A stretch of 64,000 bases of DNA from Durusdinium trenchii (GCA_963970005.1 CAXAMN010018668.1:554091-618090), one strand, 5' to 3'. Counted from the first letter of the stretch, positions 13,401 to 24,741 are shown. A program made the numbers and translations. Notes: a model not told the origin generated them from the sequence alone.

Positions 13401-16400
13401 CTCTTCTGGGTCAGAAAACTCAGATCGGGCAAGCAAAGCGGATATCTGTGAAAAGTATTGGTCGATGTCCTCGTGACCTGAAGTGCAACAAGAAGGAAAA
13501 GCGGGACCTCTGACTCTGCAGGGCGTCAATGACTAAGAACCACCTTAGACATTACCGCAGAAGGAAAACAATTGCTATAACTATAACCAAAGCGAAGGCA
13601 CTGTGCCCTACCCGTAGGTAGGACGCAGTGTAATGGCGAAAAACGCCCAACGACACCGCCAAAGCCCCAAAAGCACTTGTCCATTGGTTCTTCCCTTCCC
13701 TAAAGCAGTTGTCCGTTTGGACATTCACACCAGGGGGAAGGTCACCCACTTCTCTCAGGACCACATCGAATGATCTCACCAGTTGTTCCAACTGCGTTTC
13801 GGAGTTCTTGGGGAGGTCTTCGTCCGCGACGGCAATGTTCACGGAATGCCCGTGATTCCACGCGGCCGCAACGTGGAGTTGAGGCCGGAACAGTTTCTGG
13901 AACAATTTGGTTTGTCTCTGAGTCACTTTCACCCTTGGGCATCGAAATTTGGATTGGTCGACACCGTCCTGAATCACACATAGGACGTTCTGGGCGACGT
14001 TGCCCGGAGCTGATAGCCTGACAGGGGCGCCGCAAGGTGACTCATATGTAGGCTATGAACTTGAATTTAACTCTCGATACCTAGTAGCTTGATCTCCATG
14101 CAAAAACTCAAGGAGTCAGTTCTTGCCTTGTGTTCTCGTCCAGCATGCGAGAAAACCAGGTTTGGCTCATGGATCGAAGTGACCAATAGATTTGCCTGTC
14201 CAACCACTGGCTCAATTGGTGACGGTGAAAAGCCTTTTGCGCTTCAAGTTTTCCTGCAGCATCTTTGGTTTGTCTCACTTGCTCGCGCAGATTGTAACAT
14301 TCATCGCAAACAGCGTGTTCGCTGGGCTTGCGGAATTTCAGATGCCCATTTCTCAAACCGGGCTTGATGCAACAATTGGCAACTCGTAAAAAGGTACTCT
14401 GCGATGCAACTCTAAGATTTCTGGTCTCAGCATACGCACGGTATTCCCAATACAAGTCAGTGCGATTTCCGTGCATCACGCATCTGCGAGGCCCAACGAA
14501 AGTTCCTGGCCCAATCATGCTAACTTCCATGTCTGTCGCGCTCGTGTGGAGTGTTTGGGCAATGGAATTGACCAGTCGGTCCCTTTCATCCTTGGGGTCC
14601 AAGTCATCCTCAAAGAATGGAGTCTCACGCTTAATATTCTTCCAATTTGTGGGGAGAACTTCCGCGGCCGTCTGATAAATGTGCCACAAAAACATCACAA
14701 TGTCTTCCCACAAAGCTGCTACCTCGCCTCTCAAAGTGAACCCGAAAGTCGGGTGCTTCGGTAGGGGAAGACGATCTTTGTTGGTAAAAAGGGGCTGTCC
14801 AGTCCTCAATTTTTGCAAAGAGGAGTCACCCACTTGGAGGAGGCGGGACAAAGCAAATCGGCAAACCGGGCGGCCAAGGAATTTCAGCCGCTCGGAACTC
14901 CTAGCGTTGTAACGAGCTCGCTTCCGGGGCCGGCATGGCGCAGTAGATCTTGCATCCTCAGGTTCCGAAGAAAAGAACACCTCTGAATCAGACGCAGCAA
15001 GGGGCTGGTCTGAGTCTGACTCGACAGCCAGCTCATCATCTGAGCAGAAAAAAAGGGGTTCTTCGTCCGAAGCCAAAAATACATCTTCATCTGCGGGAGC
15101 TGCAGCAGAGCGGGAGACACCTGCTTGGTCGCGCTCTACTGCGTTGAAGGTGGCACCAATCCAACTCTCCTTTAAGGATAAGCAAATTGATTAGGAAGCC
15201 GTGTTTGTGGTGAGCCTATAGGACCTTTCTATAGGATAGAACACAGGGAAAAAACAGAATAGATTGTAGTTGTTCAAAATATGTTTCAAGCACCAACACA
15301 ACTGTCCTTCTTTTCACGTGGCAACTTCTGAAAATCAGCCCGCGCGTCGCGAATCTGTTCTTCAAGCGAAGCGAATTGCCGGAAGCATTCTTGGGCACGG
15401 CACCGGCAATGCTTTTGCAGCAAAGCTGTCAACTCCAAACCCTTGCGACCCCGGAAAGGCCGCTTCTTACCAGGAGCGGGCATCGAGTGTCAAGCGCCAT
15501 GGCTGTCAACACCAGAAGCAAACAAGAATACGGAATCCCTCTTGCAAGATTAAAGATCTTTTTTCGAAGCATTGCCAATTAAAACTCGTTAAAACTAATT
15601 GCGCTCACTTGGATCTCCCGGGAACAGCGGAGCAGCTGCGCGAGGCGATGTGACATGTCAGGTTTTGTGCCCAGGTTGATTAGGTATGTAGTAAACTCAT
15701 GTCGTGTCTTGCTCCCCATCCCATCTCTCCAAATCTTCCCGCCTTTGGGACAGGCTTGTCGGCCTCCTGCTTGATGCCAAAAACTTCGCTGACGGCACTG
15801 ACGGACATGTCGCAAACGCCCCATCCCGTGCAAATGGAGCCAACCTTCAAGGGCCGTCCCAAAGATGCAAGGGAGCCCTGCACTTCAGAGCATAGATCCG
15901 GGAACGCATTGAGCCAGTAATGTGCAAAGTTGGACACCTGGGGGGGGCGCGATATCAAGAAATACATCTACAATACGGCAACCAAGCCACAGCAGCAACC
16001 GCAACAATAACAGCAACGACGACAAGCATACGGACAAGGACAAGGACACTCAAACAATCAACAAACAACCAACAAAAAACGAACAAACAAAAATCAAATC
16101 AATGAACAACAGTCACAACAACATGTATGTTTATACATCATCGTGAACCACGACACTCATCAGCAACATCATCACGCTCATCACGGTCATGACCAGAGAG
16201 TCTATCATAACCACCCCGATCACCTCCTCATCACGAACAGCAACAACAACAACCGCAACAGTCACGGTCAACACAACAGTCAAAAGTTCAAATCACAAGT
16301 CAAACACACAACAGTCAACCGTCAGCCATCAACCATCCTAGACAACCACAACGGCTGGCATGGTCAACCCTCCCCAGATACCACATTTACAACAACACCA

Positions 16401-16990
16401 ACAACCACAAAGGAAACTCACATGTCTGTATGACAACTCAGCAAGCAAGCTAGGAGGACTGAAGGCCAAAACGGCAACACTTCGCTGATGAAAAAGATTA
16501 TATTATATATAGAAGATTATAGAAAAATTTGCTAGCAGTCACCCTAAAACCAGCGACTCATGACCTGAACTGCTGACAGGTTCTAACCAAAAATGCCTTA
16601 AAAATCGCACATGTTTCACCAGTCCCGGCCCCAATGTCAGAAATAGCCGGAGGCAAAAGCTCATCAGCCGGGGGTGTGTCCTCAGCCTCTGAGTCCGGAA
16701 AAACGCTCCCTGCAGGAGACTTGTCATTGTTCTCCTTCTGACTCCTGGTCAGGTGGAGCGCGGGGCAATGATATCTTAAATTTCGATATACAATATACAA
16801 CGAAAAGATTTCAAGTCTGGCCAACAACAAAAGACCAACAAAAAAAACCACTCCTGGGCGGGGCATCTTCATCTGACTCTTCCATGACGCTAGGCGACTT
16901 TACAACCGCCGGGCGCTTCGCCGCATCTGCCACATCTGCTGCCGCAGGCCGCTTCCGAGAGGCAGAAGCTGGTCTCTTGCGGGCTCCCAT
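10454..16990 (-). CDS. Gene A: C5 cytosine-specific DNA methyltransferase, multi-exon
   Basis: It transfers a methyl group from S-adenosylmethionine to C5 of cytosine in DNA. Motifs in order on the minus strand: an N-terminal KRPA-rich tail (from MGARKRPASASRKRPA, 16990); SAM-binding motif I VGSICTGWGVCDMS (exon 15939-about 15760); AFMCEIEEWKASYLKRAF with ...VFRDM, motifs II/III (12300-12144); catalytic AGYPCKSVSKQN with Pro-Cys, motif IV, and VIVENVSGL, motif VI (exon from 11991); SRSRCWAIYI, motif VIII; target-recognition region (11432-about 11275 and 11146-10988); WLCPCLLPHGK and KMLLQGVG (10829-10756; about 10608); DLAGNSFLAFEF, motif X; TGA at 10454. All catalytic motifs are present, so it may be active. 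A DDE-like gene sits between motif I and motif II. A small possible exon at 12523-12436 (MCAACEQLAASIFHAEFLHH) cannot be placed with certainty in either gene. Exon ends use AG acceptors and GT/GC donors. Confidence 0.8.
12549..15483 (-). CDS. DDE/RNase H-fold transposase-like gene lying within the methyltransferase gene
   Basis: Exons: 15483-about 15300 (start MPAPGKKRPFRGRKG; Cys-rich CRCRAQECFRQF), 15089-about 14118 (acidic N-terminal part, then VCDECYNLREQVRQ, a likely zinc-binding pair), about 14015-13602, about 13475-13227, and about 13100-12549 (stop TAG). The core shows IQDGVDQSKFRCPR, VNVQTDNCFREGKNQ and, formed by splicing, VGHS|HEDIDQYFSQI. This Asp...Asp...His-Glu-Asp-Ile-Asp series is found in a large group of uncharacterised transposase-like proteins of dinoflagellates, oomycetes and cnidarians (I believe the DUF7869 group); acidic catalytic residues are inferred, not shown. 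The reading frame is intact across these exons. It could drive movement of the whole inverted-repeat block, or be a separate element nested in a gene A intron. Confidence 0.65.
15960..16435 (+). repeat. CAA/ACA-rich low-complexity tract
   Basis: Runs of CAACA, ACAACC and CATCA fill the intron between the 16.7-kb and 15.9-kb exons of gene A. Apparent ORFs here are Asn/Thr/His-rich artefacts. Confidence 0.8.
16741..16857 (-). other. 109-bp gene A intron bordered by an 8-bp direct repeat (introner-like)
   Basis: ACTCCTGG (plus strand) occurs at 16741-16748 and 16850-16857, exactly at the two splice borders. Exon 1 ends ...APPRS and exon 2 continues QKENNDKSPAG; both exons read the repeat in the same phase, so removing 109 bp restores the frame. 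Direct repeats at both borders are expected when a mobile intron inserts and duplicates its target. Confidence 0.6.
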
Positions 16991-17263
16991 GGTTGCACCG
17001 AGCTGGCTTGAAATGGACAAAGCTGCGCTCGGCTCACCAACAAGCTCAGCTCCATGACGCGTCACAAAATTTGCTTCCCAAAAACAGTGCGTCCAAAATG
17101 TTTGCCAACATGTCGTAGGGTTCTGCTAATTGAAAACAGGTAACAATTATTATCTTGCGTGGGGGAGAATACGTTGCGCTCATCAACTGTTTATTTTTAT
17201 CCTGCCTCCCCTTGCTCATCAAGAGGGCGCTGGGCTTTTATCGAAGAGATAATTTTTATTTCT

Positions 17264-17416
17264 AAGTTTAATGGCACTACGTGCTTATCATGGGCAAGCA
17301 ATAAATTTGCGGCACTTGTAGAGCTGCGCTGAGTGCCTAATTATCATCGTTCACTGAGTCTGACAGTAACAGTCGCCATTGACCTGTGCTGACAAGCGCC
17401 ATTGACCTTTGCTTAC
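17264..17416 (-). repeat. Right inverted repeat
   Basis: Reverse complement of 1-174, with the outer end GTAAGCAAAGG at 17416. It has an extra 29 bp near 17331-17360 and lacks the 50 bp insert of the left copy. It separates the coding block from the truncated copia-1. Confidence 0.85.
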
Positions 17417-17470
17417 ATCTACTTTGAGACACCCCAAGCCAAAATCCAAGTCTCATGAAACATCCAAGTC

Positions 17471-20400
17471 TCAAGGCTTTGGATTGGGTGCTCGTGCGGG
17501 ATGAGATTTGGTTTCTTCTGGGACGCTTGGTGTCGTGACCTTCTTCAATTTTGTATCATGACCGACAATGTCTAAATACTTCTCGACGGACAGTTTCAAC
17601 AATCCTTCCATGTTGTATGAGACGGTGTTGACTACTGTTCCATCGTGGAGTTTGGACTCTCCTCGTGTGAGCATGCAGCCGAGATAAAGTCCAAGATCAG
17701 TCTCGGGCTCAATCCTGAGTTTCGTTCGTAGCATAGACCATCCTTTGGTCATGTTCTCGGTTGGTCCGGCAAGTTTCAGGTCGTCCACATATATAACGAG
17801 AAGAAGTTTCAGGCCTTCATGAAAATACATTGATGGCCATTCATCACCAATTGGCTTGAAGCCAAGTTGGCGCACCTGCGTATCGCAGTGCTTCTCCCAC
17901 ATTGTACCTGCGTCCGGATGTCCATACAAGGCTTTGAGGAGGCGTACCACTGGTCGATGATACTTTGATACACCAACATCATCTGGCCACGCGTCTGACG
18001 GTAACTCGACCCAACAGGGCGGTCCCGTAAGAGAAGCCTGAATGTATGCCTGAATCGCATCAGCGAGCTTGACCGAATGTCCGGGAACACATCCATAGAA
18101 ATCTGCTCATCTAGAAGATTCAAAGGACGCTGGTGAATTGCCCAAGTCCTGAAAGAAAGCTCCTTCCCAATTCTGATTCTTCACTTTGTTTCCTAGCAAT
18201 ACTCCTCTTCCCTTAAATTTTCGTCTCTCATCACTCATTGGCAACTGGTAGTTCTTTTCCACAATGATGCCATGGACCCTTGCAAAGTGCACGACCTGCT
18301 TCAGAGTGAGCGCTTCTTGTTTTACGTCGTGATACTCCCGAATCACAGAGAAGTCGAACACTCCTTGCTCATGAAGTCCCAACCATTCTTTTCTCATTGA
18401 GGCTTTGGCCTTGGGATTCTTCAGCATTTCTGCTCGACTAACAGGTCTGGAGACTGCCGCATTGAACAGGTTCCGATAAGCACTCATCGGGTTCGTTGTG
18501 TCGGCATATGTGTATCTTTCTCGATGTTTGGAGATCGAGTTGATGCAGGGCATTGATGGAAATGACAAGTGATGATCTTTCAAGTCCTTTGTGAAATCTT
18601 CGGTTGTGCATCTATTGGATTCCGTTGGCATTGCATATGCTACTGCCATATCATTGAGGATTTCTCCACTGTTGACATCAATGATATTGAGTGGATCCCA
18701 AGTAGCACGTGGGCCGAACCCATTCTCCACACTCGTCCATTCCTCCCATTCGACTAAGTAATCGTCGTCGCTTGGGAGTTCTGTGGAAAGTGTAGATGCC
18801 GAAGATGGGCTATAGCCCCCCATGTCATCGTCATCGGTGATCAGCGTCCGATCTTTCTTCAGATCGATGAAGATGTTGGGCGATACGTCCTTAGGATCAT
18901 CATCCTTGTCCTCCTTTTTCTTCTTCCTTTTGTCCTTGCTGGATCCCGCACCTTTACTCTCTCTCTCTTTCATCTTTTCTTTCTCGAGAGCTTCTTTCTT
19001 CTCAGCGATAGCTCTATCAGATAGAGATAACGCTTTCCATTCTTCCGGAGTATATTTTGATCTTGGTCTCGGTGATGACCTGAAGAACCTTCTTCCGTCT
19101 GATCCAACCTTATATGGATTCCCTTTCCTGTCCAATTTCACGGTTTCACCATCATCATTCAAGTAGATGATACCATCACTTGCTTTTCCCATGGACATGT
19201 GATCCATTGAAGGATCTCCAACTGGCGGGTGATCTTCCCTGCCGGTCGAAGGTGGTACCTTCGCCTTGGCAGGTTTGGACAATATTTTGGAGTGACCGCC
19301 ATCAGGTTTTGGATCATCATCATCACCGGGATCATCTCGTTCTTCATCATCTGCTTCATGATCTCCAATGGCGTCTTCGTCGTCCTCATCCCTAATCTCC
19401 CTTTCCGCAAGCTCCTCAAAATCCATACCGGGCTCAGTTGGTTCGTAATCTCCATAGTCAATCATTTGACTAGGATCTCCGACCTCTGGCTCTCCATCTC
19501 TCCTGTCACGGATCTTCATGCCTTCCAACGTGTTGTTGATCTTCTCATATCCTTCCTTCAACGGGAATTCGATGGGAGCGAGGAATACCAGGGTCTCCGT
19601 GAGCTGTGGTGTGAGTAGCTTTCTGATAGGACGATTGGCATCAAATGCAGGGCTTTGATGTGCAAAAGTTTCAAGACTCCACACTCTATATTGTCTCGAC
19701 CAGTTCATCCCGGGCTTGATCTCATATCCGGCGAAAATACCTGGGATTCCCTTGGGATCAAACTTGTGCCTCTGCTCAATCCTTCCTTGACTGCTCGGCA
19801 TGAAGAAGACCTTTGCACCAAAGGGGATCTTCTCTCCATGGAACTCTTTTCCATGTAGCTTGTACCAAGGGCTCACTCCGTCCTCTCCTTCCTCAATGTT
19901 CAAAAGATGGCTGACGCATTCTACTGCATAGCTCCAGAAACATGGCGGTAACCCCGCTTCCAAGAGACAAGTTGCGGTTGTCATCATAATGAACTGATTG
20001 TTCCTCTCCGCCAGAGAATTGTTCTGAGGATGATTCGGTAGAGAGTGATCGAATGGGATCTTCAGCTGCTTCATAGCCGTCTCAAACTCTGGGGCTTTGT
20101 CGGCATAAGCAATCTTGATCTTCTTCAATCCTTTGAAGTGGTTTATTGCATTGACCACGTCCTTGGTAAACCTCTCTTTCGACGGATAGGCCCATATGAC
20201 GCCTGTGTACCTGTCACGAATGACGAAGATCTCTCGATCAGTACTGATCCCTTGATCAAGGATGTTCCTCGTATCGACAAAATCAAAGGTAACCAGATCT
20301 CCAAAAGCTTTGAGCTTTCTCTTGAACGCTCCTCGATGCGTCTTGAAGTGTTTCATCTTTGCTCTGATGCATGACTCACAGTAGGGATTCTTGTAACGAT

Positions 20401-23400
20401 GTGTGAGTAGATGCTCGATTTTCCTGGCATCTGCTTTCAGAGTTCCTCTTCTCACCATTCTACTTGCACCGTCAACAACATCCACCTCGATGTCATCTGC
20501 ATCATCATCGTCAGCTTCTGGTTCACTGTCTCCGGCGACATCTGATCCTACCTCATCTTCTTCTCCAGGAGATGCCTTGAACTTCTTATTCCTCTTTCGC
20601 CTTTTGACTTTTGGAGGCTCAATCACAGGGAGGTCGTCATCATCACACGTGATTCCTTGAGGATCCACATCACAGTTGATGAAAGTCGATTGGTAATCAG
20701 CTTCATCTTCTCCTAGGGTGAACCTTGCGATCATCTCCGCCCTTGTATCGTCGGTGGGAGTACAGAAGTCACTGCCCTTGACAATATATGGGATGTTTCC
20801 CTCTACTTCTAACATGATCTTCTTGTAGTTCGGGGAAACCATGTACGGGTCGCCGCAGGCTGGCCATATGAATGTGTATCCTTCCTCCATGCATTTCTTT
20901 CCAACAGACAGTACTGAAGGAGACTCATCTAGGACGAATGGGGAGTAGGTAGAGTCAAATTCGTCGAAATGAATGTCGGCGACTCCTTTTGTGGATGTCA
21001 CTCCATTTGCAGTATAGAATGACATTGATTGGTCGCTTTCTCTCACTTCCAGACCTAATTTCTTGGCTCTTCCTTTCGATATCAAATCATACCCACATCC
21101 TGTGTCCATGATGAACTTCGTTCTTGACCCTTTGGCTGGAATAGACAATGTCTTTGTGTCTGCATGATCTTTCTTTCCCTCGCATACATGAGGAATGACT
21201 TTATGATGGAAAACTAGGCCGTCATCTTCGTCGAAAGACATAGTGACCGCTAGGTCACCCTTTGGTCCAACTGGTATTCGGACCCTCTTGATCTCAGTGT
21301 AGGGGACCATCAATATGCCTCTTGCCTCTGCGACCTTTTCTTCAAATCTGATTTGTTCTTTCCTCGTGTAGCAGGTGAGCTCTTTCTCATCGTATCGTTT
21401 GATGTCTGGACGTAGAGGTTTCCTTTCTACTACCTTCCATTTGTTCCTGACTGAGTAGATCGCTTCGTTCAACATGATCTCACAAGTCTCTTCATCAAAG
21501 GATACTTTTGCACCTCCTTCTCTTGCCTTGGCGGATGCAGCAATCCCTTCATCTTCGGATTCGTCTATGAAGAGTTCACCGTCAATGGCTGGGGCTCCAG
21601 GCTTCGCCTTAGGCTTCGGTTTGGGTTTTGCCTTGGGCTTTGGCCTATCGTCTCCTGAGTCAGCTGGTGCAGATATCCCTTTCTTAGGAGAGGCTTTTGG
21701 GTCATGATAGAACTTGCAATCCTTCCCTTTGTCACAAGTTCCTCGAATCCACATCCAACATACTGGCTTGTCATTCTTTCCGACAGAAGATCCTCTGGAT
21801 GGTGATCTGGGTTTCTTGTGACTGAATGGGCAATCTTTCCCCATAGTGCAGTTACCTTTCACGAAGTATTTGCATGGTATCTTCTTCTTGTCTGTACTCG
21901 GACTTCGGCTGCGATCCTTTCCATCACCTTTACCTTTCCCCTTTCCCTTTTTGTTCTTGTCTTCAGGATGCTTCTTGGGATTGGGTTTCGGCTTCACTGC
22001 AGCAGCGTCTTCTGAGACAACCTGTTCTTGTTGCCCTTTTGGTTTCTTCTTCGGATCAGCCGGTGCAGCTTTCAGTTTTGGAGCAGGTCCGCCTGGTTTG
22101 AGATTCTGAAAGATATTGGCCACATTCTTCACTGCCTTCTCCTTTTCCAGGATCATCCTGTCTTCAGTTTGCCGTTCGATGTGCCTTCTGATCATATCAC
22201 GTAGATGTTTGTATGTCTTCTTGGCATCATCGTCGTTCATGCTGTTGTAGGCGCTGATGTCGTATGCCATGAGGTTTGAGTTCCTGATCTTTCTCCATAG
22301 GAGATCCCGAAGAGTTTCGTCGCTCGGGACGTCAACGGGCTTCATTCCTGCCAGAATCTCATCCCAAGTGTGGAAGAACAACGATAAGTTCTTGTCTCCT
22401 TGATATTCTAGTTGGTAGAGGTGCATTGAAGTATATAAGACTTCCACATTTGATGTTGTCTTGAAATTCATAAGGATCAGGGCTAGGACCTCTCTTCCCT
22501 TTATGAGGCTTGATGTTCTCCCTTTTGCATTGATCCTCGTCCTCAACTTCATAGCTACACCTGAACCATCATCTTTCGCATCCATGACGACCTTGGTAAG
22601 AGCTAGGCCGAGTTTGGCATCGATTGAATGGAATCTTTGGTCTCCTGAGTCGACAAACTTGTCCGGATCAGGATCGTCCATGGCTTCTTTGATCCAGTCG
22701 ATCCAGGGCTCTTGATCTGAATCATTGGCCGCAATGATGATCGATTGAATGAGATTTGCCTTCCATAGTCCAAGATCATTGATCCTGGGCCACGACGGAA
22801 CGTTTATCTTTGATTCTTCCTTCCTCGATACTTTCATGATTGTAGAGGTTGCCGGTGCAAGATGAGATGAAGAGGATGCTTCTGCTTCTGAAATCTTGTC
22901 CCTCAATGATTTGTTCGCCTCGGATAGCTCAATTGATTTCTCCCTTTCCTCGGCGTACTCATTGTGGGTTTCGGCATACCATTCATACATCTCATCTCGG
23001 CTCTCTGTCATTTCATTGTACCCGTCCTTGTAGTGCTTCGCCTCCTCTTTTGCGTTCCGAATCTCATCTTCCTCGGACGCGTGGGTTGGTAACCCGCGGT
23101 CTCTGGAACTAGGACGCTTGCTGTACCGAGAGACTATGGGTGCCATTCGTGCTTCTGCTTTTAATTTCGCATTTTCCATAATGAAATTCTTTGTCTCCTT
23201 CTGGCTTTCCAATAGTGCATTCTCCAGTTCTCTGATCTTCTGTTGAATTTCAGCGCCATCATCGCCGAACATAGGAGCTCTCATCATATTCTCTCTTTTC
23301 AGCTGTGTGTTGGCTTCGGATAGAGCGAGGTTGGCGTCTTTCAACTGTTGTCGTTCACGGATGGAACTTTCTAGGACTTCGTTGTTGAACATTTCTCCTT

Positions 23401-24541
23401 TTGCGATAACCTCCTTTGCGACGTTTGCTTCGTATTCATGGTGGCTCGCCTTCATTTCTGCCATTTCTTTAGCAGAGACTTCAGTCTGGCATACAAATAT
23501 CTCCATCCTCATGCCCACTTCCATCTCTTCTATCTCCGCTCTCGCGTTGAGTTCAGCTCCACGTGCCATAGCTAGTTGACCTCGTAGATGATCAATAACC
23601 ATAGCTTCCTGATTGCTCTGATCTTGAGATGAGTGAACACTGTGTTGAAGACGTCTTTCCCTGACCTCACTGTTCCATTGTTCTTCTCTCTGGTGTTGGA
23701 TCACCTCGTGCATGTTGACATTCTCATCCTGTAGCGCAATCATTCTAGCTTGTATCTGGTCAGCTATTCCGACGAAGGCTGTGTTCTCATCCTGAATGGC
23801 TTTTGATCTTCTATTGATCGCCAATGAAGATTCATTCTGTTCTTGGATGTGTCCAATTGCTGCTTGAAGCTCTTGGGACATTCTGTCCTTCGTTGCTTTC
23901 ACAGATTCAAGCTCTGAATGTTCTTGATGAGTTTCTTGTGCAAGCTCTTGATATCTCATGTAGATATGTTCAGCTGTCGATTCCGCCAAGCGTAGCTTGT
24001 GTTCGAGCTCTTCAATTCTTATTGTCGCTCCTTCATCTTCCTGTGTCATCTCTTGTAGATGTTCCTGCATCTTCCTGTTGTAGTCAGACATTTGCCTGAA
24101 CTCCACTTCAGCCTCGTGGTGTAGTCGTGAGTATCCGGCTTGGATGCATTCATATTCTTCATGAAGAAAGTTGTATGCGTTTCTCGCCGATCTCAATTCT
24201 TCACCCAGCTGAATCTCTCTTCTTTGCTCTTTTGTTCCTCTATCATCGTCACGTCTCTTCTCTATACTCCTTCTTGGGGATCTCGCGGTAGACGTTATAG
24301 GCGATGTAGATCTTGTTGTAGCTCTCATCGATCTTCTTGGTCCTACGGGTGCAAGATCGGTCAGATTCCGAGCCGGTGGCACGGATCTTTCCGAGATTTG
24401 TGATCCAGTAGGCATAGTGATAACGTCAGCATTTGCTGATGAATCAGTACCCATTGTAGAGTCTGGTGATGAAATGGTGTTGGGACCACCAGGAGCAGCG
24501 AATGAATAGGGTTCGCTTCCATTTCCTCCTGAGCTTGACAT
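17471..24541 (-). CDS. Copia-1: Ty1/copia gag-pol polyprotein, one in-frame TGA, truncated before RNase H
   Basis: Start ATG at 24541 (MSSSGGNGSEPYSF). Order by approximate residue: disordered Ser/Pro/Arg-rich N-terminus (1-100); very long coiled coil (100-600, many Glu/Gln heptads); capsid-like region (620-860); two CCCH zinc fingers at about 887 and 927 (CKYFVKGNCTMGKDCPFSH; CWMWIRGTCDKGKDCKFYH) where most gag proteins have CCHC; aspartic protease FIMDTGCGYDLIS (about 1144); integrase with HLLTH...CESC (1375-1390) and the D,D,E set TFDFVD, YADKAPEF, SLAERNNQ (1420-1510); acidic linker; reverse transcriptase with WEGAFFQDLG and VIYVDDLKLAG. A TGA at 18107 interrupts SSR-[TGA]-ADFYGC; the same frame then continues to 17471. 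No RNase H or 3' LTR follows: the frame ends 55 bp before the inverted repeat. Apart from the TGA it is remarkably intact over 2,350 codons, which suggests a young copy. Confidence 0.93.
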
Positions 24542-24722
24542 TGCAGGTTTCTGTAATGACTAGTCTTGTTCTTGGTCTCGTGTAGCTCGTACGGCTATAA
24601 AGAGCCGTAACGGCTGATAACCTGCGAGTGGATCTTAATCAGCGAAGTTTGAAGCTATCACTGACGGTCCATAAGCGGCGTAGCGTCGGAACGGAAACCG
24701 CACCTTTTCTAGTCGCTTGATC

Positions 24723-24733
24723 CTTGAGCCAAA
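24723..24733 (-). other. Possible relict spliced-leader end upstream of copia-1
   Basis: The minus strand reads TTTGGCTCAAG, the last 11 nt of the dinoflagellate spliced leader, 182 bp upstream of the copia-1 start codon. It may be a trace of a trans-spliced transcript that was reverse-transcribed, or chance. A second 11-nt hit at 46026-46036 lies within coding-like sequence and is probably chance, which lowers confidence here. Confidence 0.35.
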
Positions 24734-24741
24734 GTACATAT

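Larger units (their letters stand above)
1..17416. mobile_element. Putative 17.4-kb element bounded by inverted repeats, carrying a DNA methyltransferase and a DDE-like gene
   Basis: The sequence at 1-174 reappears as its reverse complement at 17264-17416. Everything recognisable between the two copies is minus-strand coding: a C5 cytosine methyltransferase (gene A), a DDE-transposase-like gene, and genes B and C. Just right of the outer end (17417 onward) lies the broken 3' part of a copia polyprotein, which fits insertion of the block into copia-1. Base 1 of the window coincides with the repeat end, so the left target duplication and the rest of copia-1 cannot be seen. Alternative: two small inverted-repeat elements inserted in opposite directions around ordinary genes. 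The inverted repeat is seen directly; that the block moves as a unit is inference. Confidence 0.45.
17417..24738 (-). mobile_element. Copia-1 Ty1/copia retrotransposon, 3'-truncated
   Basis: It consists of the polyprotein at 17471-24541 and a leader of about 200 bp upstream (24542-24738). No LTR pair can be identified: the 3' end is lost at the inverted-repeat block, and the 5' LTR boundary beyond 24738 is not evident by eye. If the block at 1-17416 inserted here, the missing RNase H and 3' LTR should lie just left of the window. Confidence 0.75.

Noticed and set aside
16991..17065. N-terminal extension of gene A to an upstream ATG at 17065
   Set aside because: Possible, but the KRPA-rich protein starts naturally at the ATG at 16990, and the extra 25 codons contain a GGTGAGCC donor-like word.
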